Shown here piece by piece: positions 1 through 6,125 of a stretch of 6,870 nt of DNA. The translations under genes were made by a program, and so were the position numbers. Source of the DNA: Spirochaetia bacterium (GTDB taxonomy: Bacteria; Spirochaetota; UBA4802; UBA5550); assembly GCA_031289575.1 (NCBI GenBank), contig JAITPE010000097.1:1-6870 (forward strand), written 5' to 3'. The first letter of the stretch is position 1. Every line of letters begins with the position of its first letter. The notes beneath the pieces were generated by a model. The model saw only the letters and a list, made by a program, of their open reading frames with translations. It was not told where the DNA came from and made no database searches.

Positions 1-273
1 AAAGAACTAAAAGAATATAGGATCAAAGTAGGGAAATCAACAAAAAAAATAATTGAGACTTTTGAATTTAATGATTTAAAAAGAGAAGTGGAAAAAGATC
101 AACTTGAAAAAATAAAACAGAATGGAGGATTAATAGATCATCCAAAATCAATTTGGTTATTGGATTTTTGGGGAAGAAAAAATATATTCGAATTAATAAT
201 GCTGCCTATAACACGACATCAAACATATCACTTGATTGATTGTTTTAAAATAAAACAAAAGTATAATAAATAG
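1..273 (+). CDS. 3' fragment of a gene, possibly DinB-like; AT-rich
   Basis: The frame is open from the first base of the window to a TAG at 271-273, giving 90 residues of a protein whose start lies outside; the GTG at 88 is probably internal. The C-terminal part contains W-L-L-D-F-W-G-R-K, then L-P-I-T-R-H-Q-T-Y-H-L-I-D. A tryptophan/glycine turn followed by a helix with paired histidines resembles the last helix of DinB/DUF664-type four-helix-bundle proteins, where histidines bind a metal. That match is from memory of the family pattern and is tentative. Such proteins are often metal-dependent thiol transferases or are uncharacterised. Composition is unlike the neighbours: 63 of the first 240 bases are G or C (26%), against 58% in a sample from the hdrB gene, and lysine and isoleucine dominate. 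This suggests acquired DNA. The gene converges on the thioesterase gene, with 103 bases between them. Confidence 0.5.
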   Translation, partial: KELKEYRIKVGKSTKKIIETFEFNDLKREVEKDQLEKIKQNGGLIDHPKSIWLLDFWGRKNIFELIMLPITRHQTYHLIDCFKIKQKYNK

Positions 274-356
274 ACACAAAGCAGGCAAAACTTCGTATAA
301 CCAAAATGTAGCAAAAGCTTCCGCTTCGCATAAACACAAAAAATATAGACAAAATT

Positions 357-389
357 AAAGCGCTGTAATAGAGTACTCAACGCGGCTTT
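357..389 (-). terminator. weak candidate terminator after the thioesterase gene
   Basis: Reading the minus strand, AAAGC with a bulged C then GC (end of the thioesterase gene, overlapping its stop) can pair with GCGCTTT about 20 bases later. It is followed by a T-rich stretch over roughly 341-356. The stem is imperfect and the loop large, so this is only a possible intrinsic terminator. Its position at the end of the five-gene operon, facing a convergent gene, is where one would be expected. Confidence 0.22.
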
Positions 390-793
390 GTCTTTTCGGG
401 CGAAACAATAACAAATTTACCTTCGGCCTCGGAGAGCAGCGTTTCTTTATCAAAGAGCCTTCCAATGGCCGATATTACTCTTCCCTGCTGTCCGGTAACT
501 TCGCCTTCCGCGCGCACAAAGGTGCCTGTATAGGCCGGCGACTTGAAAGAGATATTTATGTTAACGGTCATAATATCGGGATTGTCCTGCATTACGGCAT
601 AGAACATGGTATCATCCAACACCGCTGTTATTAAGCCGCCATGAAAGATTCCGTCATAGCCTATGAGATGTTCCGGAATAATAAATTCAGAGATCGCTTT
701 CCCGGAAGAATCACAAGAAAATTTCAGGTGAAGCCCTGAAGGGTTATTTTGCCCGCATATAAAGCAATTCGGGTTGCCTGCTACTTCCGTCAT
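377..793 (-). CDS. PaaI-family hotdog-fold acyl-CoA thioesterase
   Basis: A 138-residue single hotdog domain, the usual length for PaaI/YbgC-like thioesterases, which hydrolyse acyl- or aryl-CoA thioesters in the cytoplasm. The N-terminus has the C-F-I-C-G-x-x-N-P-x-G-L signature (C10, C13) found in one branch of the family. The HGG motif is at H51-G52-G53, followed by the central helix with D60-D61. The second half has the strand pattern N-I-N-I-S-F-K-S-P-A. Its ATG overlaps the hdrB stop in an ATGA, and AGAGG lies 7 bases upstream, so it is translationally coupled to hdrB and is the last gene of the redox operon. Residue identity cannot give the substrate. The context suggests a CoA ester produced or consumed by the pathway the Hdr proteins serve, or a housekeeping role in recycling CoA. 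Confidence 0.88.
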   Translation of the reverse strand: MTEVAGNPNCFICGQNNPSGLHLKFSCDSSGKAISEFIIPEHLIGYDGIFHGGLITAVLDDTMFYAVMQDNPDIMTVNINISFKSPAYTGTFVRAEGEVTGQQGRVISAIGRLFDKETLLSEAEGKFVIVSPEKTKPR

Positions 794-1629
794 AAAAGAC
801 CTCTCTTTTTGAAAACAGGAATAGGATTTATAATGTGTTTCTTAAACCATTTGCGCGCGTCAAGCCCAAAGGCAAGGCCCATGAGCTCGGTGAAGTAGAC
901 GACCGGCAAAGCGTTTTTTCCGCTTTGCCGCGTCTCAAGGTTTGCTTGGCACAGCCCGCAGGCGCTCACAATCACATCGGCGTGTACCTCACGCGCGGAG
1001 TCTGAAATTTTGCCTGCCAATTCCTTGACCATGGAACGGTCGGTAAAGGAGCCGGAGCCCCCGCAGCAGTCAACCTTTCCTCCCCAGTCCGCGGCGTCGG
1101 CTCCGAGCGATTCGAGCAGATTGTCCATGGAAACAGGGTTTTCGGTATCGTCAAAGCCTGTGAGTTCGCGCGGCCGTACAAGGTAGCACCCGTAATACGC
1201 GGCCGCCCGCAGTCCCTTGAGCGGCTTTACAACAAGTTTTTTTACGGCCTCTGTTTCGGCTGTTACTATATCGAGAATGTGCCTTACATCAAAAGATGCC
1301 GTATACGGTTTGTCTATGAGTGAGCTTATTTCGTCTTTTGAAAGCGAGCCGTTTTTCACCTGCAGGCAGGTCTCTCTCATGCGGACGAAACAGGCCGGGC
1401 AGATGGCCGCCATGGGCATGGCCTGTTTTTCGGCGATCGCGAGGTTCCTTCCTGTGAGCGCGTGCGCAAGGCTGCGGCTTGTGGAATGTGCCGATGACGC
1501 CCCGCAGCAGTTCCAGTCGCTCATTTCCACAAGTTCAATTCCCATGGCCGAGCAAACGGCAAGCGTTGAGCTGTTGTACTCTCGGGCCGTTGTCTCTCCG
1601 GCGCAGCCTGGGTAAAAGGCGTACTTCAA
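790..1629 (-). CDS. hdrB: HdrB-like heterodisulfide reductase subunit B (two CCG domains)
   Basis: A 279-residue protein with two cysteine-rich CCG domains. The first has C9, C41-C42 and C77-P-A-C80. The second has C148, C188-C189-G-G and C224-G-L-C227. In methanogen HdrB each such CX(31-39)CCX(34-36)CXXC set holds a non-cubane [4Fe-4S] cluster that cleaves the CoM-S-S-CoB disulfide. In bacteria without those coenzymes, HdrB-like proteins act on other, mostly unknown, disulfides or electron acceptors. Both sets are complete, so the protein looks functional. The start is a TTG at 1629 overlapping the hdrC stop as TTGA. It is supported by a GGA six bases upstream and by the family-typical N-terminus M-K-Y-A-F-Y-P-G-C. 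The product is cytoplasmic and has no visible membrane segment. The true substrate is not deducible from sequence. Confidence 0.92.
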   Translation of the reverse strand: MKYAFYPGCAGETTAREYNSSTLAVCSAMGIELVEMSDWNCCGASSAHSTSRSLAHALTGRNLAIAEKQAMPMAAICPACFVRMRETCLQVKNGSLSKDEISSLIDKPYTASFDVRHILDIVTAETEAVKKLVVKPLKGLRAAAYYGCYLVRPRELTGFDDTENPVSMDNLLESLGADAADWGGKVDCCGGSGSFTDRSMVKELAGKISDSAREVHADVIVSACGLCQANLETRQSGKNALPVVYFTELMGLAFGLDARKWFKKHIINPIPVFKKRGLL

Positions 1630-2171
1630 TTTGTTCCGGCCCCGCTTTTCTCAAAAATTTTTTTCATTGCGCCGCTTTCCCTGAGGCTGTGCGGCCGCAG
1701 GGAAAGCTTTCCTTTCATTATCATCAACGCGCCGAGAAATGTATCGCTGAAAAAATCCTTCATGGCTATCTTGAGCCTCAGCATGAGTCCCAGTTCAAAG
1801 AGCAGCCCGTTCTTTTTTATGCCGCCCAAAAATATATTGTGAAAGGCGGCCGATATGCTCTTCGCCTTTCCGGAACTCATGGCGGCATGTTTAAGCTCGT
1901 CAATGGCTGATGGTATATTGATTTCATTGGGACAGCGGCTGTAGCATGTTTCGCACCCCAGACATTTCCATATTGCGGAAGAAACGAGCAGTTCCTGCAC
2001 CTCTCCGAGTTGAATCTTGCGCATGATGGCGTGAGGATGAATCTCCATTCTGCCGGCTGCCGGACAGCCCAAGGTGCAGGTCATGCACTGGTAGCACAGA
2101 TTGACGCGGCTTCCTCCGAAGGAAGCCGCGGCCGATGCCGATGCTGCGGTAATTTTATGCACTGTGCTCAT
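1626..2171 (-). CDS. hdrC: HdrC-like heterodisulfide reductase subunit C (2x[4Fe-4S])
   Basis: A 181-residue iron-sulfur protein, the electron relay between the flavin/bifurcation side and HdrB in Hdr complexes. Two classical [4Fe-4S] motifs are intact: C26-x2-C29-x2-C32-x3-C36-P and C70-x2-C73-x2-C76-x3-C80-P. The C-terminal ~90 residues are alpha-helical in character and include F-H-N-I-F-L and a K-G-K-L-S-L-R-P stretch, as usual in soluble HdrC. No strong transmembrane helix is present, so this is not a membrane HdrE or DsrM type. The N-terminus (residues 8-17) is a short Ala/Ser run. The ATG overlaps the stop of the upstream FrhB-like gene (ATGA), with AGGGA just upstream, and the 3' end overlaps hdrB by 4 bases. 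Translational coupling on both sides argues for a stoichiometric complex. Confidence 0.93.
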   Translation of the reverse strand: MSTVHKITAASASAAASFGGSRVNLCYQCMTCTLGCPAAGRMEIHPHAIMRKIQLGEVQELLVSSAIWKCLGCETCYSRCPNEINIPSAIDELKHAAMSSGKAKSISAAFHNIFLGGIKKNGLLFELGLMLRLKIAMKDFFSDTFLGALMIMKGKLSLRPHSLRESGAMKKIFEKSGAGTN

Positions 2172-3223
2172 TGGTTCCCTATACTTTCAAGTTCGTTTTC
2201 CCGGAACTCGGTAACAGGCAGAGGCTCATCCATACTTCTGCCGGCTATGTAATTGAACGCGGCCTGTACCCTGTCGCCGGAAAGCCGAAACAGGCTGAAA
2301 ACAGATATTCCGTTAGGGCAAGCCTCTTCGCATGCCCCGCAGCCTACGCATGAAACAGCCATGTGGTTAAGCCTTGTCAAATGAAACAGCAGGCGGTCCC
2401 TTGGCACGGCTATTGAGCCGTGCTTATCCGCAAGCGATATGTAGTTATCGGCCTTCCACTCGAATGTGGGCGAATCGAACAGGCATTCGCGGCAGTAGCA
2501 TACTGGACAGGCGTTTCTGCAGTTATGGCAGTTTATGCACGACGCGAACACATTATGCAGATTCTCAAGGCCGGTAATCTCTCCGAGGTACCTTGCGAAA
2601 ACATCATCGCGCTTTGCGATTCGTTCTTTCCTGATTGATTCTATGGCGTCTTCGCGTTTTTTAAGCTGTTCCGCCGCGGCCGCGCCGGCACCGTATGACT
2701 CAAGCAGGCTGTCTCCATCAGCGGTATTTCCCTGCAAAATTATAAAGCTGTCATTTTCGTAACCGGCCAAGCCTATTGTGATGTCGGTATTCGGCGCCTC
2801 CGGGTACTCGCACATTTGGCAGGCCTCTCTTGCGCCGGTTTCCGGAATTTTTATCGGGTATGTTCCGAAGCAGTCTATTCCTATGGTGATTATGTTTTCG
2901 AGCGAGGCCTGGTTCAGCTTTACAAGTTCGATCAGAGCCCTTGCCTCGCATGAACGCAGGAGTACGCCTATTTTTTTGCCGTCGGAGGGCGGCGCGCTCT
3001 TTGTTATATCGGATACTATGCGCGCCATGTTTACGGGCATCACTGGCGCGAGCGGGTCGGCCTTGTCCATGAGTTCCGGAGAGCGGACAAGCGCGCCTGT
3101 AATCTTTTTGTTTATTTCAACAGGCGCTATTACGGCATAGAGAATTTTATTTTCTAACATGTTTTTTAGAAAATTTCTGAGGGCCCTGGTTCTGCCGTCC
3201 GCGGTATTTAGAACTATATTCAT
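2168..3223 (-). CDS. FrhB/FdhB-like iron-sulfur oxidoreductase with C-terminal ferredoxin domain
   Basis: A 351-residue protein with two regions. Residues ~1-160 match the FrhB_FdhB_C type domain of F420-hydrogenase and formate-dehydrogenase beta subunits: L-L-R-S-C92-E-A-R, G-I-D-C118-F-G-T-Y, then C135-x2-C138-E-Y-P followed by N-T-D-I-T-I-G-L. Residues ~225-310 carry two [4Fe-4S] motifs, C229-x2-C232-x2-C235-x3-C239-P and C292-x2-C295-x2-C298-x3-C302-P. Three extra cysteines, C242, C244 and C247, follow the first motif. A helical linker rich in Lys, Arg and Glu joins the regions. Homologues in anaerobes are often annotated as formate dehydrogenase or F420 hydrogenase beta subunit and sit beside hdr and mvhD genes. 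They probably carry flavin and pass electrons from a soluble donor. No catalytic formate dehydrogenase or hydrogenase subunit is present here. The start is set by AAGGAGG just upstream of the ATG; the 3' end overlaps hdrC by 4 bases. Confidence 0.8.
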   Translation of the reverse strand: MNIVLNTADGRTRALRNFLKNMLENKILYAVIAPVEINKKITGALVRSPELMDKADPLAPVMPVNMARIVSDITKSAPPSDGKKIGVLLRSCEARALIELVKLNQASLENIITIGIDCFGTYPIKIPETGAREACQMCEYPEAPNTDITIGLAGYENDSFIILQGNTADGDSLLESYGAGAAAAEQLKKREDAIESIRKERIAKRDDVFARYLGEITGLENLHNVFASCINCHNCRNACPVCYCRECLFDSPTFEWKADNYISLADKHGSIAVPRDRLLFHLTRLNHMAVSCVGCGACEEACPNGISVFSLFRLSGDRVQAAFNYIAGRSMDEPLPVTEFRENELESIGNQ

Positions 3224-3238
3224 TCATCCTCCTTGAAC

Positions 3239-3685
3239 TCAGAAAGCTGTTCCGTTTACCTTAACAGGGCTTGGCCCCATCCCTCTGATTTTGTCTGTAA
3301 AATCGGTCATTATATCGGCGAATTTTTTGCCTTCGGCCGCGCTTATCCAGCTTACCTGAATGCGGTCGTGTTCGAGCCCAAGGGTTTCCATAATTGTTTT
3401 GAGTATATGTATTCTGCGTCTTGCCTTGTAGTTGCCCGATATGTAATGGCAGTCGCCCGGCTTGCAGCCGCCTATTATTACGCCGTCGGCTCCGGAAAGG
3501 AAGGCCTTTAAAACATAGACCTGATCCACGGTTCCGCTGCACATTACGCGTATTGGGCGTATGTTCACAGGGTATTGCATCCTCATTGTGCCTGCGAGAT
3601 CGGCCGCGGTGGCCGTGCACCAATTGCAGAGGAAGGCTATTATCACTGGTTCAAAATTTTTTTCGTTTGCCTCGGCGCCGGCCAT
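3239..3685 (-). CDS. mvhD: MvhD/FlpD-family [2Fe-2S] electron-transfer protein
   Basis: A small (~148-residue) MvhD/FlpD-family protein. In methanogens MvhD carries a [2Fe-2S] cluster and docks a hydrogenase or formate dehydrogenase to HdrA. Conserved features, numbered from the start chosen here: F-L-C20-N-W-C23, R-V-M-C49-S-G, and G-G-C74-K-P-G-D-C79-H-Y. The last usually reads G-C-H-x-G-D-C-H-Y, so the first histidine is lysine here. Two in-frame ATGs lie six bases apart, at 3691 and 3685. The ribosome binding site AAAGGAG is only 1 base from the first but 7 from the second, so I chose 3685; starting at 3691 adds Met-Lys. It is the first gene of the operon, 15 bases ahead of the FrhB-like gene, with its own promoter. 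No HdrA, its usual partner, is fused to it or adjacent. Confidence 0.9.
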   Translation of the reverse strand: MAGAEANEKNFEPVIIAFLCNWCTATAADLAGTMRMQYPVNIRPIRVMCSGTVDQVYVLKAFLSGADGVIIGGCKPGDCHYISGNYKARRRIHILKTIMETLGLEHDRIQVSWISAAEGKKFADIMTDFTDKIRGMGPSPVKVNGTAF

Positions 3686-3709
3686 TTTCATTCTCCTTTG
3701 CTGAGTTAG

Positions 3710-3739
3710 ATAATGGCGTTAAATCTTTTTATTTGTCAA
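3710..3739 (-). promoter_or_regulatory. sigma-70-type promoter of the hdr operon
   Basis: On the minus strand there is a perfect -35 TTGACA (3734-3739), an 18-base spacer, and a -10 CATTAT (3710-3715, four of six consensus bases). Transcription would start near 3703, about 12-18 bases before the mvhD ribosome binding site and start. It sits in the only gap (56 bases) between recR and mvhD, just after the recR stop. This makes the redox operon separately expressible, although no terminator is visible after recR and read-through is possible. Confidence 0.55.
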
Positions 3740-3747
3740 CTATTATT

Positions 3748-4347
3748 TCACATACGAACGCGGCCTTCGATTGATTTAATGATTGTGGCGGAATCCGCGT
3801 ACTCAAGGTCGGCGCCGACCGGAAGCCCGCGGGCAATGCGCGATACGGCTATACTCATGGGCGATATTAGTCCGGCGAGATAGAGCGATGTGGCGTCGCC
3901 CTCGATTGTCGGGTTGAGCGCGAGTATTATTTCAACGGGGCGCGCCGAGGCGCAGCGTTTAATCAACGCGCTGATGTTGAGTTCGTCCGGGCCTATGCCG
4001 TCAAGCGGTGAAATGAGTCCGCTCAACACATGGTAATAGCCGCGGAATCCGCCGGCTGCCTCAATGGTTATGATATCTTTCGCGTTCTCAACTACGCACA
4101 GCATGGAAATATCGCGGCTTTTGTCGGCGCAGATTGAGCATATTCCCGAATCGGATATTCCTCCGCAGACCTCGCATGTGACAATATTTTTCTTGAGCTC
4201 GATCAATGCGCCGGCTAAAGAGAACACATCGTCGTCACGCATTTTCAAAATATGACAGGCAAGGCGTGAGGCGCTTTTTGCGCCTATGCCCGGAAGGCGG
4301 GTGAATTCCTTTGCAAGCGCGTCGAGATAGCGTGACGGATTTTCCAC
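3748..4347 (-). CDS. recR: Recombination mediator RecR
   Basis: A 199-residue RecR, full length for the family. With RecO (and RecF) it loads RecA onto SSB-coated gapped DNA during recombinational repair. In order: an N-terminal helix-hairpin-helix with L-P-G-I-G-A-K-S-A at residues 18-26; a zinc finger C58-x2-C61 and C70-x2-C73; and a Toprim domain from about residue 80 (L-C-V-V-E-N-A-K-D), including Y-H-V-L-S-G. The C-terminal element with V-G-A-D-L-E-Y-A-D ends at the conserved E-G-R. The start is GTG, six bases after the ybaB stop. The ribosome binding site is weak, so expression probably depends on coupling to ybaB. It is the last gene of the dnaX-ybaB-recR block. Confidence 0.97.
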   Translation of the reverse strand: MENPSRYLDALAKEFTRLPGIGAKSASRLACHILKMRDDDVFSLAGALIELKKNIVTCEVCGGISDSGICSICADKSRDISMLCVVENAKDIITIEAAGGFRGYYHVLSGLISPLDGIGPDELNISALIKRCASARPVEIILALNPTIEGDATSLYLAGLISPMSIAVSRIARGLPVGADLEYADSATIIKSIEGRVRM

Positions 4348-4353
4348 GTACGC

Positions 4354-4665
4354 TCAGTTAAGTCCGGGAATGTTGAGCCCGCCTGTGATACTGCTCATCT
4401 CTTCGGCCGAATGCTGTTTCATTTTTTCAACGGCGTTATTCACTGCGGACATGACCGACTTCTCTATTTTTTTTGCGTCGCCCGAAGCGAGAAACTCCGG
4501 ATCTATTGACAAATCGACCAAGCCGAATTCGCCGTTTACGCCTGCCTTCACATTGCCGTCGTTTGATTCGTCCTCAACGCGCGCGGCCTTGAGTTTTTTC
4601 TGAATGTTCTTCATCTCTTTCTGAAGCTTCATCAAATTTCCTATATCGCCGAGTCCCTTTAACAT
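4354..4665 (-). CDS. ybaB: YbaB/EbfC-family nucleoid-associated protein
   Basis: A 103-residue protein of the YbaB/EbfC family, a small dimeric DNA-binding nucleoid protein. Residues 1-35 form a charged amphipathic helix beginning M-L-K-G-L-G-D-I-G-N-L-M-K and rich in Lys and Gln. The core contains G-V-N-G-E-F-G-L-V-D-L-S-I-D-P, the typical family strand pair. A long helix follows with A-V-N-N-A-V-E-K-M, and the tail has the G-G-L-N-I-P-G-L pattern common in this family. Its ATG lies one base after the dnaX stop, and its ribosome binding site is inside the last dnaX codons. Location between dnaX and recR is the canonical position in many bacteria. Confidence 0.96.
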   Translation of the reverse strand: MLKGLGDIGNLMKLQKEMKNIQKKLKAARVEDESNDGNVKAGVNGEFGLVDLSIDPEFLASGDAKKIEKSVMSAVNNAVEKMKQHSAEEMSSITGGLNIPGLN

Positions 4666-4666
4666 G

Positions 4667-6004
4667 TTATTCTTCTCCTTTTTCTATTATTTCGCCGTAG
4701 AATGTATCTCTTATTTTTTCGACGGCCGATGATGATTGCGTTTCCGGCTCCGCTTCTTGCGGCTGCGGCGCCTTTTGCAATTGAGCCTCAGCTTTTGGCT
4801 GCGCCGCCTGCGCTTTTGGCGGCGGAGGCGCGGCCGCCGCCTGTTCCTGCTGCCCGGCAGGCGCCTCTCCGAGCTTCTTGAGTATTTCCGAAAGGGAAGG
4901 GCTCTGTTTTATGTGAAGCATATCCAAAAGGGCCATCTCAAGATTTATTCCGGCATTGGCGGAATAGCGGATGTCATTCTGCAGTTCCGCGGCCACGCGG
5001 AACATGCGGCTGAGTTCCTCATCGGAAAATAAACCGGCCGTATCTGTGAAAAGCCGCCCCTCGCTGTCGGACAGGCCGAGCAGCCCTTTGACCGATACTC
5101 CGTTTTTGATGAGCCGGATTGTTCTCAGGCTTCCAATGAATCCGTCGGTATAGCGCGCTATGTCGGCGCCGGTAGCGTATATCTTTTCGATTTCATCAAA
5201 GAGCGCGCGTGTGTCTCCATCGGCTACGGCCTTGAGGAGTGATGCGTGGCTTTCGAAGGGAAGTATGCCGAGTGTGGTGAGGACATCATCTAAGCTGATT
5301 TCAACGGCCTCGCCCTTATTGGAAAATGAAATGACCTGTTCAAGGAGCGATTGCGCGTCGCGCATCGCTCCGTCCGCCGCCCTCGCTATGGAGTATATGG
5401 CGTTGTCGGGGATCTTGTAGCCCTCGGTTTCGGCAATGTGCTGCAGGTGGGCGGCTATGGTTTCAACAGGTATCTTCTTGAAAAAGAATTTTTGGCAGCG
5501 CGAGAGTATGGTCTCAGGTATTTTATGGTATTCGGTTGTCGCAAATATAAAAACAATATGGGGCGGCGGCTCTTCAAGAGTTTTGAGAAGCGCGTTAAAG
5601 GCCGGCGTTGTCACCATGTGGACTTCGTCTATTATGTAAATCTTGTACTTGCTCCTGATAGGCGCGAAGTTCACATTTTCGCGCAGCTCCCTTATATGAT
5701 CAATACCGTTGTTGGACGCCGCGTCTATTTCGATTACATCAAAGGATGTACCCTTTGTTATTTCAAGGCAGTTATCGCAGACCCCGCAAGGGTGGTCCGT
5801 AGGGCCCTCCTTGCAGTTGAGCGCTTTGGCGAGGATTCGCGCCAATGTTGTTTTTCCAACGCCTCTGGGCCCCGAGAAGAGATATGCGTGAGACACCCGC
5901 CCGCTGAGAATGCTGTTTCGCAGGGTTTTTGATACATGTTCCTGAAAGACGACCTCATCAAATGTCTGAGGGCGCCATTTCCTGGCGATTACTTGATATG
6001 CCAT
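4667..6004 (-). CDS. dnaX: DNA polymerase III clamp-loader subunit gamma/tau (DnaX), short form
   Basis: A 445-residue DnaX, the AAA+ ATPase of the clamp loader that places the sliding clamp on primed DNA. Seen in order: Walker A G45-P-R-G-V-G-K51-T-T; zinc cysteines C64, C73, C76, C79; Walker B I-I-D126-E127-V-H; sensor 1 F-A-T-T157; and the arginine-finger S168-R169-C170 motif. The DNA-pol-III gamma/tau domain III extends to about residue 370. After this comes a ~45-residue Ala/Pro/Gln/Lys/Glu low-complexity linker, then a short tail ending F-Y-G-E-I-I-E-K-G-E-E. Escherichia coli tau is 643 residues and gamma 431, so this gene encodes roughly a gamma-length product with no room for the DnaB- and alpha-binding domains. 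The ATG is 17 bases after the tRNA-Ser(GGA) 3' end, with only a modest AGGG upstream, so it is probably co-transcribed with the tRNAs. Confidence 0.96.
   Translation of the reverse strand: MAYQVIARKWRPQTFDEVVFQEHVSKTLRNSILSGRVSHAYLFSGPRGVGKTTLARILAKALNCKEGPTDHPCGVCDNCLEITKGTSFDVIEIDAASNNGIDHIRELRENVNFAPIRSKYKIYIIDEVHMVTTPAFNALLKTLEEPPPHIVFIFATTEYHKIPETILSRCQKFFFKKIPVETIAAHLQHIAETEGYKIPDNAIYSIARAADGAMRDAQSLLEQVISFSNKGEAVEISLDDVLTTLGILPFESHASLLKAVADGDTRALFDEIEKIYATGADIARYTDGFIGSLRTIRLIKNGVSVKGLLGLSDSEGRLFTDTAGLFSDEELSRMFRVAAELQNDIRYSANAGINLEMALLDMLHIKQSPSLSEILKKLGEAPAGQQEQAAAAPPPPKAQAAQPKAEAQLQKAPQPQEAEPETQSSSAVEKIRDTFYGEIIEKGEE
4670..4684 (-). promoter_or_regulatory. ybaB ribosome binding site embedded in the dnaX 3' end
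   Basis: The final dnaX codons (Glu-Lys-Gly-Glu-Glu) read GAAAAAGGAGAAGAA on the minus strand and contain AAGGAG, placed about 8 bases before the ybaB ATG. The dnaX stop TAA and the ybaB ATG are one base apart (TAACATG). Ribosomes ending dnaX are therefore positioned to re-initiate on ybaB, which indicates coupled translation. Confidence 0.6.
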
Positions 6005-6021
6005 AGTATAAGTGCCCTATG

Positions 6022-6106
6022 CGGAGAGAGGGGGATTCGAACCCCCGGTAACTTGCGCTACACACGCTTTCCAAGCGTGCTCCTTAAGCCACTCGGACAT
6101 CTCTCC
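6022..6106 (-). tRNA. tRNA-Ser (anticodon GGA)
   Basis: On the minus strand the acceptor stem GGAGAGA (6106-6100) pairs perfectly with TCTCTCC (6029-6023), with discriminator G at 6022. The D-arm begins TGTCCGAGTGG. The anticodon stem CACGC/GCGTG encloses TTGGAAA, with anticodon GGA at 6070-6072, reading UCC and UCU. There is a long variable arm, typical of class II tRNAs, and a perfect T-arm GGGGG-TTCGAAT-CCCCC. The CCA end is not encoded (the strand continues CAT after G73), so a CCA-adding enzyme is needed. It is the second of two tandem serine tRNAs and lies directly before dnaX. Confidence 0.96.
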
Positions 6107-6125
6107 ATGTGTTTATAAGTTTTTG

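Noticed and set aside
312..330. Repeated GAAGC/GGAAGC-like sequence in the gap after the thioesterase gene
   Set aside because: It forms a short direct repeat rather than a stable hairpin and has no adjoining T run, so neither a terminator nor a repeat element is supported.
1217..1910. Overlapping plus-strand open frames of 132 and 143 codons opposite hdrB and hdrC
   Set aside because: They lie opposite strongly conserved cysteine-motif genes, lack ribosome binding sites that stand out, and encode no recognisable protein.
4714..4719. A run of six A on the dnaX coding strand, considered as a programmed frameshift site
   Set aside because: It lies within 17 codons of the dnaX stop. A +1 slip meets TAA at once, and any -1 product would run into ybaB without adding a tau domain, so it could not make gamma/tau forms as in E. 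coli.
5351..5932. A 193-codon open frame on the plus strand opposite dnaX
   Set aside because: It is antisense to a clear DnaX core with intact Walker and zinc motifs, has no recognisable domain, and is a by-product of dnaX codon use.
6005..6010. TATACT on the minus strand directly before the dnaX ATG, resembling a -10 element
   Set aside because: Transcription from it would start inside the first dnaX codons, and no -35 sits at a suitable distance, so it cannot drive normal dnaX expression.
5936..6118. A 60-codon plus-strand frame containing R-G-I-R-T-P-G-N-L and K-P-L-G-H-L-S
   Set aside because: This is the well-known spurious peptide from translating the antisense strand of a serine tRNA. 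The tRNA-Ser(GGA) fold explains it completely.
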